Assembly (NCBI RefSeq): GCF_025399795.1
Contig: NZ_JAODTZ010000039.1
Coordinates: forward strand, 30,185 to 94,184
Reading direction: 5' to 3'
From: Streptomyces rhizosphaerihabitans
Lineage (GTDB): Bacteria > Actinomycetota > Actinomycetes > Streptomycetales > Streptomycetaceae
DNA: 64,000 nt
Shown: positions 25,169 to 34,061 of the stretch, piece after piece
Layout: every line of letters begins with the position of its first letter
How positions within the stretch are numbered: position 1 is the first letter of the stretch
Position numbers and translations under genes: made by a program
Notes under the pieces: model-generated
The model's input: the letters and a program-made list of their open reading frames with translations, nothing else
Told to the model about the DNA's origin: nothing
Database searches by the model: none

Positions 25169-26605
25169 ATGCCGTTGCTCGACCCCACGACCTGGCAGTC
25201 CCGCCCGCTCTCGGGCGATGAGCACACCGTCACCGAGCCCGCCACCGGCGAGAGCCTCGGCACCGTCACGCTCGCCGCCGCCGAGGACATCGCGACGGCC
25301 GCGCGGACCGCCCGCGCCGCGCAGAGCGAGTGGGCCAAGGCCCCGCACTTCGCGCGAGCCGCTGTACTGCGCCGGGCCGGGGACCTCTTCGCCGCGCACG
25401 CCGACGAGCTGCGCGACTGGATCGTGCGGGAGTCCGGTTCCATCCCGGGCAAGGCGGACTTCGAGCTGCACGTCGCCGCCCAGGAGTGCTACGAGGCGGC
25501 CGCCCTCGCCTCGCGCCCGACGGGCCAGGTCCTGCCCTCGGAGGCGCCGCGCCTGTCGTACACGCGCCGTGTACCGGTCGGTGTCGTGGGCGTGATCGCG
25601 CCCTTCAACGCGCCGCTGATCCTCTCGATCCGCTCGGTCGCCCCGGCGCTCGCGCTCGGCAACGGGGTCGTTCTGAAGCCGGATCCGCGCACGGCCGTGT
25701 GCGGCGGCCTCGCGCTCGCCGCCGTCTTCGCCGAGGCGGGGCTTCCCGACGGGCTGCTGCAGGTGCTGCCCGGCGGCCCCGAGGCCGGCCGGGCCCTGGT
25801 CGCCGACCCGCTGGTCCCGGTCATCTCCTTCACCGGCTCGACCGCCGCCGGACGCGCGGTCGGTGAGGCGGCAGGCCGCCATCTCAAGCGCGCACACCTG
25901 GAGTTGGGCGGAAACTCAGCCCTGGTCGTCCTGGAGGACGCCGATCTCGACGCGGTCATCTCCACGGCGGCCTGGGGGTCGTTCTTCCACCAGGGCCAGA
26001 TCTGCATGACGACCGGCCGCCATCTGGTCCACGCCTCGCTGTACGAGGAGTACGTCGAACGGCTCGCCGCCAAGGCCGACTCGCTGGCCGTCGGCGACCC
26101 GCACCGCGAACAGGTGCACCTCGGCCCCATCATCGACGAGGCCCAACTCGCCAAGATTCGGGGGCTGGTCGAGTCCAGCACGGCCGGTGGCGCGAAGCTG
26201 GCGGCGGGCGGCACGCACGACCGGCTCTTCTACCGGCCGACGGTGCTCGCCGGAGTCGACGACGCGACCCCGGCGTACGCGGAGGAGGTTTTCGGCCCGG
26301 TCGCGCCGGTGCGTTCCTTCAACACCCTCAACGAGGCGGCAGCCCTGGCCTCCGCTGGACCGTACGGCCTCTCCCTGGGCATCGTCACCCGGGACACCGC
26401 ACGCGGCCTGGACCTCGCCGAGCGCATCCCGACCGGTATCGCCCACATCAACGACCAGACCGTCAACGACGAGGCCGTCGCGCCCTTCGGCGGTACCGCC
26501 GCCTCCGGCACCGGCGCCCGCTTCGGCGGCGAGGCCAATCTGGAGGCCTTCACCGACATACGGTGGACGACGGTGCGCGGGGACGTGGCCGCGTACCCGT
26601 TCTAG
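25169..26605 (+). CDS. Aldehyde dehydrogenase, benzaldehyde/vanillin type
   Basis: A 478-residue NAD(P)-dependent aldehyde dehydrogenase. The general base Glu is in HLELGGNSAL and the nucleophile is Cys279 in GQICMTTGRH. Sequence around RVPVGVVGVIAPFNAPLI and the lack of extra domains resemble benzaldehyde or vanillin dehydrogenases, which make the benzoates used by PobA. ATG 25169 has GGAGAG at good spacing; GTG 25148, overlapping the pobA stop, is the longer alternative. The pairing with pobA suggests oxidation of 4-hydroxybenzaldehyde. Confidence 0.85.
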   Translation: MPLLDPTTWQSRPLSGDEHTVTEPATGESLGTVTLAAAEDIATAARTARAAQSEWAKAPHFARAAVLRRAGDLFAAHADELRDWIVRESGSIPGKADFELHVAAQECYEAAALASRPTGQVLPSEAPRLSYTRRVPVGVVGVIAPFNAPLILSIRSVAPALALGNGVVLKPDPRTAVCGGLALAAVFAEAGLPDGLLQVLPGGPEAGRALVADPLVPVISFTGSTAAGRAVGEAAGRHLKRAHLELGGNSALVVLEDADLDAVISTAAWGSFFHQGQICMTTGRHLVHASLYEEYVERLAAKADSLAVGDPHREQVHLGPIIDEAQLAKIRGLVESSTAGGAKLAAGGTHDRLFYRPTVLAGVDDATPAYAEEVFGPVAPVRSFNTLNEAAALASAGPYGLSLGIVTRDTARGLDLAERIPTGIAHINDQTVNDEAVAPFGGTAASGTGARFGGEANLEAFTDIRWTTVRGDVAAYPF

Positions 26606-26659
26606 ACCCCGGGGCTCGGGCGCACCCGGCCCCGGGCTCGCGCGTACGTGGTTCGGGGC

Positions 26660-27073
<414 letters not shown>

Positions 27074-27192
27074 TCCTTTTCCCTCTTCCTGATGTCCGGG
27101 TCATGCCGGTTTCCACAACGCCACCCGTAGGGGGCGTATTCCGCGCCCGTACCCGTGTGGCCACGGCGCACACCAGCAACCAGACTGGCCCC

Positions 27193-28626
27193 ATGACGGA
27201 AACGGAATCCATCGCCTACGACGTCGTGGTGCTCGGTGCCGGACCCGTGGGGGAGAACGTCGCCGACCGCGCCCGCGCCGCCGGCCTCTCCACCGCGGTC
27301 GTGGAGAGCGAACTGGTCGGCGGCGAGTGCTCGTACTGGGCGTGCATGCCCAGCAAGGCTCTCCTGCGCCCGGTCATCGCCCGCGCCGACGCCCGCCGGG
27401 TACCCGGCCTCTCCCAAGCGGTGCAGGGCCCCCTCGACGCCCCCGCGGTGCTCGCCCACCGCGACTACTACACCTCGAACTGGAAGGACGACGGCCAGCT
27501 CGCCTGGCTGGACGGCATCGGAGCCGACTTCTACCGCGGACACGGCCGGCTCGCCGGATCGCGCACCGTGACGGTCGACGGGCCCGACGGCGAACGCCGG
27601 GTGCTGACCGCCCGGCACGCGGTCGCCGTCTGCACCGGCACCCGCGCCCTGCTCCCCGATCTGCCGGGACTCTCCCAGGTCAAGCCATGGACGAGCCGCG
27701 ACGCCACCAGCGCGCACGCCGTGCCCGGACGGCTGATCGTGGTGGGTGGCGGTGTGGTCGCCGCCGAGATGGCCACGGCCTGGCAGGCCCTCGGCTCCCA
27801 GGTCACCCTCCTGGTCCGCGGCAAGGGCCTGCTGCCCCGCATGGAGCCCTTCGCCGGGGAACTGGTCGCCGAGGCGCTGACCGAGGCGGGCGCGGACGTG
27901 CGTACCGGGACGTCGGTGACCGCGGTCTCGCGCGAGGGCTCGACCGTGGTCGCCCTGACGGACACCGGTGACCGCATCGAGGCCGACGAGATCCTCTTCG
28001 CCACCGGCCGCGCGCCCCGCACGGACGACCTGGGCCTCGACACCGTCGGCCTGGAGCCGGGCAAGTGGATCGAGGTCGATGACAGCCTCCGGGTCATCGG
28101 CAGCGAGTGGCTGTACGCGGTCGGCGACGTCAACCACCGTGCCCTGCTCACCCACCAGGGCAAGTACCAGGCCCGGATCGCGGGCGCCGCCATCGCCGCC
28201 CGCGCCGCCGGGGTTCCGCTGCTGGAGACGGACCCCTGGGGCGCGCACGCCGCGACCGCCGACCACGCGTCCGTCCCGCAGTGCGTCTTCACCGACCCCG
28301 AGGCGGCGGCCGTGGGTCTCTCCCTCGCGGAGGCGGAGCAGGCCGGCCACCGGGTCCGGGCCGTGGACGTCGACATGGCCTCGGTGGCCGGCGCCGGACT
28401 GTACGCGGACGGCTACCGGGGCAAGGCCCGTATGGTCGTCGACCTCGACCGCCGGATCATCCTCGGTCTGACCCTGGTCGGTCCCGGCGTGGGCGAACTG
28501 ATCCACTCCGCGACCGTCGCCGTCGTCGGTCAGGTGCCGATCGACCGCCTGTGGCATGCCGTCCCGTCCTACCCGACGGTCAGCGAGGTGTGGCTGAGGC
28601 TCCTGGAGGCGTACCGGGACGCGTGA
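27193..28626 (+). CDS. FAD-dependent pyridine nucleotide-disulphide oxidoreductase
   Basis: A 477-residue class I flavoprotein disulfide reductase. FAD binding is at YDVVVLGAGPVGENVADRA; the redox pair is in GGECSYWACMPSKALLRP, where the Cys are separated by four residues; NAD(P)H binding is at LIVVGGGVVAAEMATAW; the dimerisation domain is at the C-terminus. CSYWAC replaces the CVNVGC of lipoamide dehydrogenase, a variant found in actinobacterial mercuric-reductase-like proteins without the metal-binding Cys. The ATG is at 27193. Physiological substrate unknown; it is divergent from thioredoxin. Confidence 0.9.
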   Translation: MTETESIAYDVVVLGAGPVGENVADRARAAGLSTAVVESELVGGECSYWACMPSKALLRPVIARADARRVPGLSQAVQGPLDAPAVLAHRDYYTSNWKDDGQLAWLDGIGADFYRGHGRLAGSRTVTVDGPDGERRVLTARHAVAVCTGTRALLPDLPGLSQVKPWTSRDATSAHAVPGRLIVVGGGVVAAEMATAWQALGSQVTLLVRGKGLLPRMEPFAGELVAEALTEAGADVRTGTSVTAVSREGSTVVALTDTGDRIEADEILFATGRAPRTDDLGLDTVGLEPGKWIEVDDSLRVIGSEWLYAVGDVNHRALLTHQGKYQARIAGAAIAARAAGVPLLETDPWGAHAATADHASVPQCVFTDPEAAAVGLSLAEAEQAGHRVRAVDVDMASVAGAGLYADGYRGKARMVVDLDRRIILGLTLVGPGVGELIHSATVAVVGQVPIDRLWHAVPSYPTVSEVWLRLLEAYRDA

Positions 28627-28650
28627 CGCGCCGACGCCTACGGCACACGG

Positions 28651-28684
28651 GCGTCCCCGCTCGGGTGGCCCCGAGCGGGGACGC
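28651..28684. terminator. 14-bp perfect hairpin after the oxidoreductase gene
   Basis: GCGTCCCCGCTCGG (28651-28664) pairs exactly with 28671-28684 around a 6-base loop. It lies 25 bases past the stop codon. Confidence 0.85.
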
Positions 28685-28708
28685 CGGGGCCACGCGCGCC
28701 GCGCGACC

Positions 28709-28775
28709 CGGGGCAGCACACGGGGCAGCACACGGGGCAGCACACGGGGCACAGCGTCGTGCGCCGCCCCGTGTG
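28709..28775. repeat. 12-bp tandem repeat (3.7 copies) ending in an inverted arm
   Basis: CGGGGCAGCACA repeats at 28709, 28721 and 28733, with a partial copy at 28745. CACACGGGGC (28741-28750) then pairs with GCCCCGTGTG at 28766-28775. The last copy forms a hairpin at the end of the ABC-F gene and the earlier copies offer alternative left arms. Confidence 0.75.
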
Positions 28776-28793
28776 CCGTCGTACTCCCGGGTG

Positions 28794-30380
28794 TCAGGCC
28801 GGTGACACCAGCTCCCGGTATTCCTCGCTCCACAGATCCTCGTCCGCGTCCGGGAGGAGCAGCACCCGGTCCGGCCGCAGGGCGTCGATGGCTCCCGCGT
28901 CGTGCGTGACCATCACGAGCGCGCCCGGGTACGTGGCCACCGCGGCGAGGACCTCGGCGCGGGAGGCGGGGTCGAGGTTGTTGGTGGGCTCGTCCAGGAG
29001 GAGCACGTTCGCGCCGGAGTGGACGAGCCCCGCGAGGGCGAGTCTGGTCTTCTCGCCTCCCGAGAGGACACCGACCCGCTTGTCGGCGTCGTCGCCCGTG
29101 AACAGGAACGAGCCGAGCACCCGGCGCACCTCGCCGTCGGTGAGATGCGGCGCGGCGGCGGCCAGTTGGCCGCGGACCGTGCCGGCGGGGTCGAGCGTGT
29201 CGTGCTCCTGCGCGAAGTAGCCGAGGCGCAGACCGTGCCCGCGCACCACCCGCCCGCTGTCCGGGCTGTCGTGACCGGCGAGCAGACGCAGCAGCGTGGT
29301 CTTGCCCGAGCCGTTCGGGCCGAGGATCACGAGGCGGCTGCCCCGGTCGACGGCGAGGTCGACGCCGCGAAGGACCCGCAGATCGCCGTACGACTTGGTC
29401 AGTGCGACCGAGCCGAGCGGCATCCGTCCGCACGGGGCGGGTTCGGGCAGCCGGATCCGGGCGGCCTTCTCCGCCTGCCGGACCGGTTCCAGTCCGGTGA
29501 GCAGACGGTCGGCACGGCGGGCCATGTTCTTCGCCGCGACGGCCGTCGACACATGCGCGCGCATCTTGTCGGCCTGTGCGTGCAGCGCCGCCGCCTTCCG
29601 CTCGGCGTTCGCCCGCTCCCGGACCCGCCGCCGATCGTCGGCGTCGCGCTGGGCGAGGTAGGCCGCCCAGCCGGTGTTGTGGACGTCGAGCGTCGCGCGG
29701 TGCGGGTCCAGGTGGAAGACGCGGTTGACCACGTCGGCCAACAGGGAGGTGTCGTGACTGATGAGGACGAGCCCTGCCTGATGACCGCTCAGGAAACCGC
29801 GCAGCCAGGTGATCGAGTCGGCGTCCAGGTGGTTGGTCGGCTCGTCGAGGAGCAGCGTGCCGCTGTCCGCGAACAGGATGCGGGCGAGCTCGACCCGGCG
29901 TCGCTGCCCGCCGGAGAGCGTGCCGATCGGCTGGTCCATCACCCGGGAGGGCAGCCCGAGGCCCGCGGCGAGGCGGGCCGCCTCCGCCTCGGCCGCGTAC
30001 CCGCCGAGCGCCTGGAACTCGGCCTCGGCGTGCGCATAGGCGTTCATCGCGCGCTCGGATCCGTCGGCCATCGCGGTCCCGGCCGCCCGCAGGGCCCGTA
30101 CGGCACGGTCGAGGCCCCGGGCCGACAGGATCCGGTCGGTGACGGTCACCGCGGGGTCGGCCGCGCGCGGGTCCTGGGGGAGGTAACCGACCGCCCCGGT
30201 GCGGGAGACGGATCCGGCGGCGGGACGCTGCTGCCCCGCGAGCGTGCTCAGGAGGGTGGTCTTGCCGGCACCGTTACGGCCGACCAGGCCGATGCGGTCG
30301 CCGGGGGAGACGTGGAAGGAGAGGCCGGACAGCAGCAGACGGGCGCCTACGCGCACGTCGACACCGCGAACGGTGATCAT
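28794..30380 (-). CDS. ABC-F family ATPase (ribosome-associated)
   Basis: A 528-residue protein with two ABC cassettes and no membrane part. Cassette 1: Walker A GLVGRNGAGKTTLL, signature LSGGQRRRVELAR, Walker B TLLLDEPTNHLD. Cassette 2: GPNGSGKTTLLRLL, LSGGEKTRLALAG, NVLLLDEPTNNLD. Between them lies the basic coiled linker (about residues 240-320, rich in Arg and Ala) that reaches the peptidyl transferase centre in ABC-F proteins. Members protect ribosomes from antibiotics or assist translation; which applies cannot be told here. The upstream gap is long enough to hold an attenuator leader. Confidence 0.92.
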   Translation of the reverse strand: MITVRGVDVRVGARLLLSGLSFHVSPGDRIGLVGRNGAGKTTLLSTLAGQQRPAAGSVSRTGAVGYLPQDPRAADPAVTVTDRILSARGLDRAVRALRAAGTAMADGSERAMNAYAHAEAEFQALGGYAAEAEAARLAAGLGLPSRVMDQPIGTLSGGQRRRVELARILFADSGTLLLDEPTNHLDADSITWLRGFLSGHQAGLVLISHDTSLLADVVNRVFHLDPHRATLDVHNTGWAAYLAQRDADDRRRVRERANAERKAAALHAQADKMRAHVSTAVAAKNMARRADRLLTGLEPVRQAEKAARIRLPEPAPCGRMPLGSVALTKSYGDLRVLRGVDLAVDRGSRLVILGPNGSGKTTLLRLLAGHDSPDSGRVVRGHGLRLGYFAQEHDTLDPAGTVRGQLAAAAPHLTDGEVRRVLGSFLFTGDDADKRVGVLSGGEKTRLALAGLVHSGANVLLLDEPTNNLDPASRAEVLAAVATYPGALVMVTHDAGAIDALRPDRVLLLPDADEDLWSEEYRELVSPA

Positions 30381-30866
30381 GGGAAAACGCTCCAGAAGTC
30401 AATCGGCTCAAGGACACACGGGTGGCGTGGAAGCGGGTCCTCGAGCTAAGAGACGCGGGGCGTAGACATACGGCCAGGCTAACCGGACCGACGCCGGACC
30501 GCCTCCGATTTGCCGTCCGGGTCATCCCGGCGAGCGCCTGCCACGCGGGCATCCCGCCGCACCGACCGGTGACCGGGTGCCCCGGCGACCGGGTCACCGA
30601 GTGCCCCGGTGACCGGGTGAGCGCGAATCTGGTGACCCGGCAGGCGGAAGGTCTCCGGCACTCCGCTGTCTTACAGCGCGGCGGTTCGGTGGTGTGGCGG
30701 TCCGACGGTTCGGCGGCTGATCGGTCCAGCGGCCCGCCCGACAAGCCGGGTGGGCCGCTGGCGTCCGCCCGGCGACCCGGTGGCGTCCACCGGTGGGCTC
30801 GGCGGCGTCCCGCCGGTGACCTGACGGCGTCCGGCCGGTGGGGCTCGATGGCGTCCGGCCGGTAGG
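30381..30866. other. Non-coding gap with degenerate GACCGGGT and GGCGTCC repetition
   Basis: From 30570 to 30630 a motif like GTGACCGGGTGCCCCGG recurs about three times. From 30758 to 30868 GGCGTCC(G)-CCGGTG recurs about four times. Both look like decayed tandem arrays. The first 150 bases, next to the ABC-F start, should hold its promoter or leader, but no firm -10 or leader peptide was found. Confidence 0.45.
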
Positions 30867-30936
30867 CCCGTGACGTCCTGCCCGTGACGTCCTGCCCGTG
30901 ACGTCCTGCCCGTGACGTCCTGCCCGTGACGTCCTG
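30867..30936. repeat. Five perfect tandem copies of a 14-bp unit
   Basis: CCCGTGACGTCCTG occurs at 30867, 30881, 30895, 30909 and 30923 with no mismatch, immediately downstream of the deformylase stop. Perfect identity points to recent slippage expansion. Confidence 0.95.
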
Positions 30937-30947
30937 CCAGGACGTCA
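30927..30947 (-). terminator. Hairpin overlapping the def stop codon
   Basis: TGACGTCCT (30927-30935, inside the last 14-bp repeat) pairs perfectly with AGGACGTCA (30939-30947) around GCC. The right arm contains the complement of the def stop codon. Each repeat copy is an alternative partner arm. Confidence 0.6.
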
Positions 30948-31604
30948 GCCCGGCAGGGTGAAGCCGAGTGCCTCGGCTGCCAGTTGCGGCGTCGGCTGGG
31001 CCCAGAGTTCCGCTGTCGCCTGGTTCGAGGAGAGCGAGCGAAGCTCGGCGTGGTCGAGATAGAGCGTGCCGTCCAAGTGATCCGTCTCGTGCTGGACGAT
31101 GCGCGCGGGCCAGCCGCTGAACACCTCGTCGACCGTTCGCCCGTACTCGTCCAGAGCCGTCAGCCGCACCTCGGTGTGCCGGGCCACCACGGCCTGCCAG
31201 CCCGGAACGCTCAGGCAGCCCTCGAAGAACGCGGCCCGCCCCGGACCGATCCCGTCGTACGACGGATTGACCAGCACCCGGAACGGCTGCGGCACCCGCC
31301 CACGTACGACGCGCACCTCGTCCGACACCGGCGCCGGGTCCTCGACGACGGCGATCCGCAGCGGCACGCCGACCTGGGGCGCGGCGAGGCCGACTCCCGG
31401 CGCCGCGTGCATCGTGGCGCGCAGAGCGGCCACGAACCGGGCCAGCAGCCCCGGATCCAACTGCCCGTCGAACGGCTCCGCGCCCCGGCGCAGCACCGGG
31501 TCACCGGCCGCGACGATCGGCAACGGACCCTCATGGCCGAGGAGTTCCTCGACCAGGTCGCTCAGAGTGATGCGCGGGGCGCTGCGGTCGCGTTCGGATG
31601 CCAT
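30945..31604 (-). CDS. def: Peptide deformylase
   Basis: A 219-residue metalloenzyme that removes the formyl group from new proteins. All three motifs are intact: GVGLAAPQ, EGCLSVPG with the metal Cys, and HETDHLDG with the two metal His and catalytic Glu. ATG 31604 (MASERDRSAPRI) is chosen from the family start; an open frame extends to 32090 but crosses the promoter of the PepSY gene. It is divergent from that gene. Streptomyces usually have several def copies; this one has an N-terminal extension of about 25 residues. Confidence 0.94.
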   Translation of the reverse strand: MASERDRSAPRITLSDLVEELLGHEGPLPIVAAGDPVLRRGAEPFDGQLDPGLLARFVAALRATMHAAPGVGLAAPQVGVPLRIAVVEDPAPVSDEVRVVRGRVPQPFRVLVNPSYDGIGPGRAAFFEGCLSVPGWQAVVARHTEVRLTALDEYGRTVDEVFSGWPARIVQHETDHLDGTLYLDHAELRSLSSNQATAELWAQPTPQLAAEALGFTLPG

Positions 31605-31808
31605 CGCGCCAGGATGCCAAGCCGGATCGAGCCGATCGAGGCGGCGCAGGGCGAGTCCCGTGACTTTCACCGTGTGACGCAGGCCACACGCAGGCCCGGG
31701 AACTCGCCGCCCGCGCGCCCCGACTACTGGACCGCCACCGGCGAAGGGAGCCCAACTCCCCGGCCCACGGCCCCTTTCCGTCCCCTGCCCGACCGGAGAA
31801 CACCGCCG

Positions 31809-33218
31809 ATGTCCACCACTCCCTCCCCGGCGACGGACGCGACCCCGCGGCCCGCCGCACCCGCACCGGTGCGAAGCGTCCGGTCCGTCCTGCGCCCGCT
31901 GATCCTGCGCCTGCACTTCTACGCGGGCGTGCTCGTCGCCCCTTTCCTGCTGGTGGCCGCCACGACCGGCCTGCTCTACGCCGCCTCGTTCCAGGCCGAG
32001 AAGATCGTGTACGCGCATGAACTGACCGTCCCCGTCGGTGACCACGGACTGTCGCTGTCCGAGCAGGTCGCGGCGGCCCGCACAGCCCACCCCGAGGGCA
32101 CGGTCTCGGCCGTCCGCCCCTCCCCGGAGGCGGGCGCCACCACGCGGGTCCTGCTCTCCGGCGTCCCGGGTGTCGACCCCGACCGCACCCTCGCGGTGTT
32201 CGTCGACCCGTACACGGCGAAGGTGCGCGGCTCACTGGAGCAGTACGGCTCCACCGGCGCGCTGCCGCTGCGCACCTGGCTCGACGGGTTGCACGGCAAC
32301 CTCCGGCTGGGCGAGAGCGGCCGGCTGTACAGCGAGCTCGCCGCGAGCTGGCTCTGGGTGATCGCGGGCGGCGGCCTTGTGCTGTGGTTCGGCCGCCGCC
32401 GGGACCGCCGCAAGGTGCGCGGAACCAGCGGCCGCCGCCGCACCCTCGGACTGCACGGCGCGGTCGGCGTCTGGGCGGCCGTCGGGTTCGTCTTCCTCTC
32501 CGCGACGGGCCTGACCTGGTCGACGTACGCCGGGGCCAACATCGACACCCTGCGGACCTCGCTCCATCAGGCCACCCCGTCGATCTCGGCGACGACCAGC
32601 GGCGACCATGCGGGCCACGGCGGTTCGGGAACCGGCGCCGGAACCGGTCAAGGGAAGAAGGCGGCCTCGCAGGGCCTCGACACGATCCTCGCGGCCGCCC
32701 GCGCCAAGGGCCTCGGTGACCCCGTCGAGATCGTTCCGCCCGCCGACGCGTCCTCGGCGTACGTCGTGAAGCAGATACAGCGCAGCTGGCCCGAGAAGCA
32801 GGACGCGGTGGCCGTGGACCCGGCGAGCGGCGAAGTGGTCGACGAACTCCGCTTCGCCGACTACCCGTTGCTCGCCAAACTGACCCGCTGGGGCATCGAC
32901 GCCCACACCGGAACGCTCTTCGGCCTGGTCAACCAGATCGCCCTGATGGCGCTCGCGCTCTCGCTGATCCTGCTCATCGTGTGGGGCTACCGCATGTGGT
33001 GGCTGCGCGGCCGTGCCTCCGCGTTCGGCCGGCCGATCCCGCGCGGAGCCTGGCAGCACGTGCCGCCGCAGATCCTGGTCCCGGCGCTCGCGGCCGTCGC
33101 CGTCCTCGGCTACTTCGTCCCGCTGCTGGGCATCCCGCTCACCGTGTTCATCGCCGTCGACGTGCTCCTCGGAGAGATCGCACACCGGAGGAGCGGGCGC
33201 ACAGTGGCGGCGGGTTGA
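31809..33218 (+). CDS. PepSY-associated membrane protein
   Basis: A 469-residue integral membrane protein of the PepSY-TM family. Spans are near residues 35-55 (FYAGVLVAPFLLVAATTGLLY), 180-200, 220-242, 370-400 (QIALMALALSLILLIVWGY) and 430-455. Two extracellular PepSY-like regions lie between them, the second with a His/Gly-rich stretch (GDHAGHGGSGTG). Related proteins are linked to iron uptake or membrane redox, but the function is not settled. The ATG at 31809 is taken because the upstream frame merely shadows def. Confidence 0.88.
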   Translation: MSTTPSPATDATPRPAAPAPVRSVRSVLRPLILRLHFYAGVLVAPFLLVAATTGLLYAASFQAEKIVYAHELTVPVGDHGLSLSEQVAAARTAHPEGTVSAVRPSPEAGATTRVLLSGVPGVDPDRTLAVFVDPYTAKVRGSLEQYGSTGALPLRTWLDGLHGNLRLGESGRLYSELAASWLWVIAGGGLVLWFGRRRDRRKVRGTSGRRRTLGLHGAVGVWAAVGFVFLSATGLTWSTYAGANIDTLRTSLHQATPSISATTSGDHAGHGGSGTGAGTGQGKKAASQGLDTILAAARAKGLGDPVEIVPPADASSAYVVKQIQRSWPEKQDAVAVDPASGEVVDELRFADYPLLAKLTRWGIDAHTGTLFGLVNQIALMALALSLILLIVWGYRMWWLRGRASAFGRPIPRGAWQHVPPQILVPALAAVAVLGYFVPLLGIPLTVFIAVDVLLGEIAHRRSGRTVAAG

Positions 33219-33324
33219 CGCGAACCTTGACCCGGTGTCGCCTGTCCGGTCCGGTCCGGTCCGTACCGGCACGCGGCGGTGGCCTGTTCGGTCCGGTCCG
33301 TACCGCTGCGGGTACGCCCTCGGG

Positions 33325-33510
33325 CCCACCCGTACTCGCCGCAGGCGCCCCCTTCGGGCCCACCCGTACCTGCCGCAGGCGCCCCCCTAGGCCCAGCCCG
33401 TACCCGCCGCAGGCACCCTTCTCGACCCCACCCGTACCCACCGCAGGTAGGCCCCTCGGCCATCCACACCCGCCGCAGGCGCTCCCCTCGGGCTAGCCCG
33501 CACCCGCCGC
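33325..33510. repeat. Tandem array of a 34-bp unit, about six copies
   Basis: The core CCCGTACCCGCCGCAGGC recurs with its core start at 33337, 33371, 33405, 33439, 33471 and 33505: five steps, four of exactly 34 bases and one of 32. Copies differ by substitutions, mainly in the half following GCAGGC. The array is non-coding and lies just before the terminator of the PepSY gene. Confidence 0.85.
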
Positions 33511-33535
33511 CCGGGCTGTCGGGTCGCCCGGCACG

Positions 33536-33571
33536 CGGGAAGGCCGGTCACCGAGGTGACCGGCCTTCCCG
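33536..33571. terminator. Long perfect hairpin between convergent genes
   Basis: Arms 33536-33552 and 33555-33571 are fully complementary (CGGGAAGGCCGGTCACC and its reverse complement), giving about 16 bp and a tetraloop. It lies between the PepSY gene (plus) and the TPR gene (minus). Confidence 0.9.
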
Positions 33572-33612
33572 GCAGGGGCCCCGAACCCGGAATCACCCGG
33601 GTTCGGATCGGA

Positions 33613-33972
33613 TCAAGCCCGTTCGGAGTCGAGGTCGAAGTCGCCCGCGAGTGCGGACGCGATCCGCAGGTGCGACGCCGCCTCGTCGGGCCGGCCGAGG
33701 CGCTGGAGCGTGCGTCCCAGCATCAGCCGGGCGTAGTGCTCGACCGGGTCGAGCTCCACGAGCGCGCGCAACTCGGCTTCGGCGCGGCGCAGTTGGGCCG
33801 AGTGGTAGTAGGAGCGCGCCAGCAGCAGCCGGGGTCCGGTCTGCTCCGGCACCTCCTCGACCAGTCCGCCCAGCACCCGCGCCGCCGCGGCGTAGTCCTT
33901 GGCCTCGAAGAACAGCTGCGCCCGATCCCAGCGCTCCGCGGCCGTCCCGTGGTCGTAGTACGTCATGTCCAC
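33613..33972 (-). CDS. Small tetratricopeptide-repeat protein
   Basis: A 119-residue all-helical protein with about three TPR-like units: WDRAQLFFEAKDYAAAARVL, RLLLARSYYHSAQLRRAEAE and ARLMLGRTLQRLGRPDEAAS. The repeats cover almost the whole chain, so it is a protein-binding adaptor with no enzyme part. GTG 33972 is preferred because GGAGG lies six bases upstream; ATG 33966 is two codons later. Partner unknown; the next gene upstream on this strand is a MarR-like regulator 89 bases away. Confidence 0.85.
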   Translation of the reverse strand: MDMTYYDHGTAAERWDRAQLFFEAKDYAAAARVLGGLVEEVPEQTGPRLLLARSYYHSAQLRRAEAELRALVELDPVEHYARLMLGRTLQRLGRPDEAASHLRIASALAGDFDLDSERA

Positions 33973-34061
33973 CACTGACCTCCTTCGACGGGCCACAACC
34001 AGGCCGGTTGGTTGAATATTCCACGAACCGTCGGGGAGCGCCCAAGGGTGCCCCGGGGTGT

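Noticed and set aside
28902..30449. 515-codon frame opposite the ABC-F gene
   Set aside because: Antisense shadow; both ATPase cassettes on the minus strand are unmistakable.
33325..33510. Possible CRISPR array
   Set aside because: Repeats are contiguous with no unique spacers and no cas genes are near; it is an ordinary tandem repeat.
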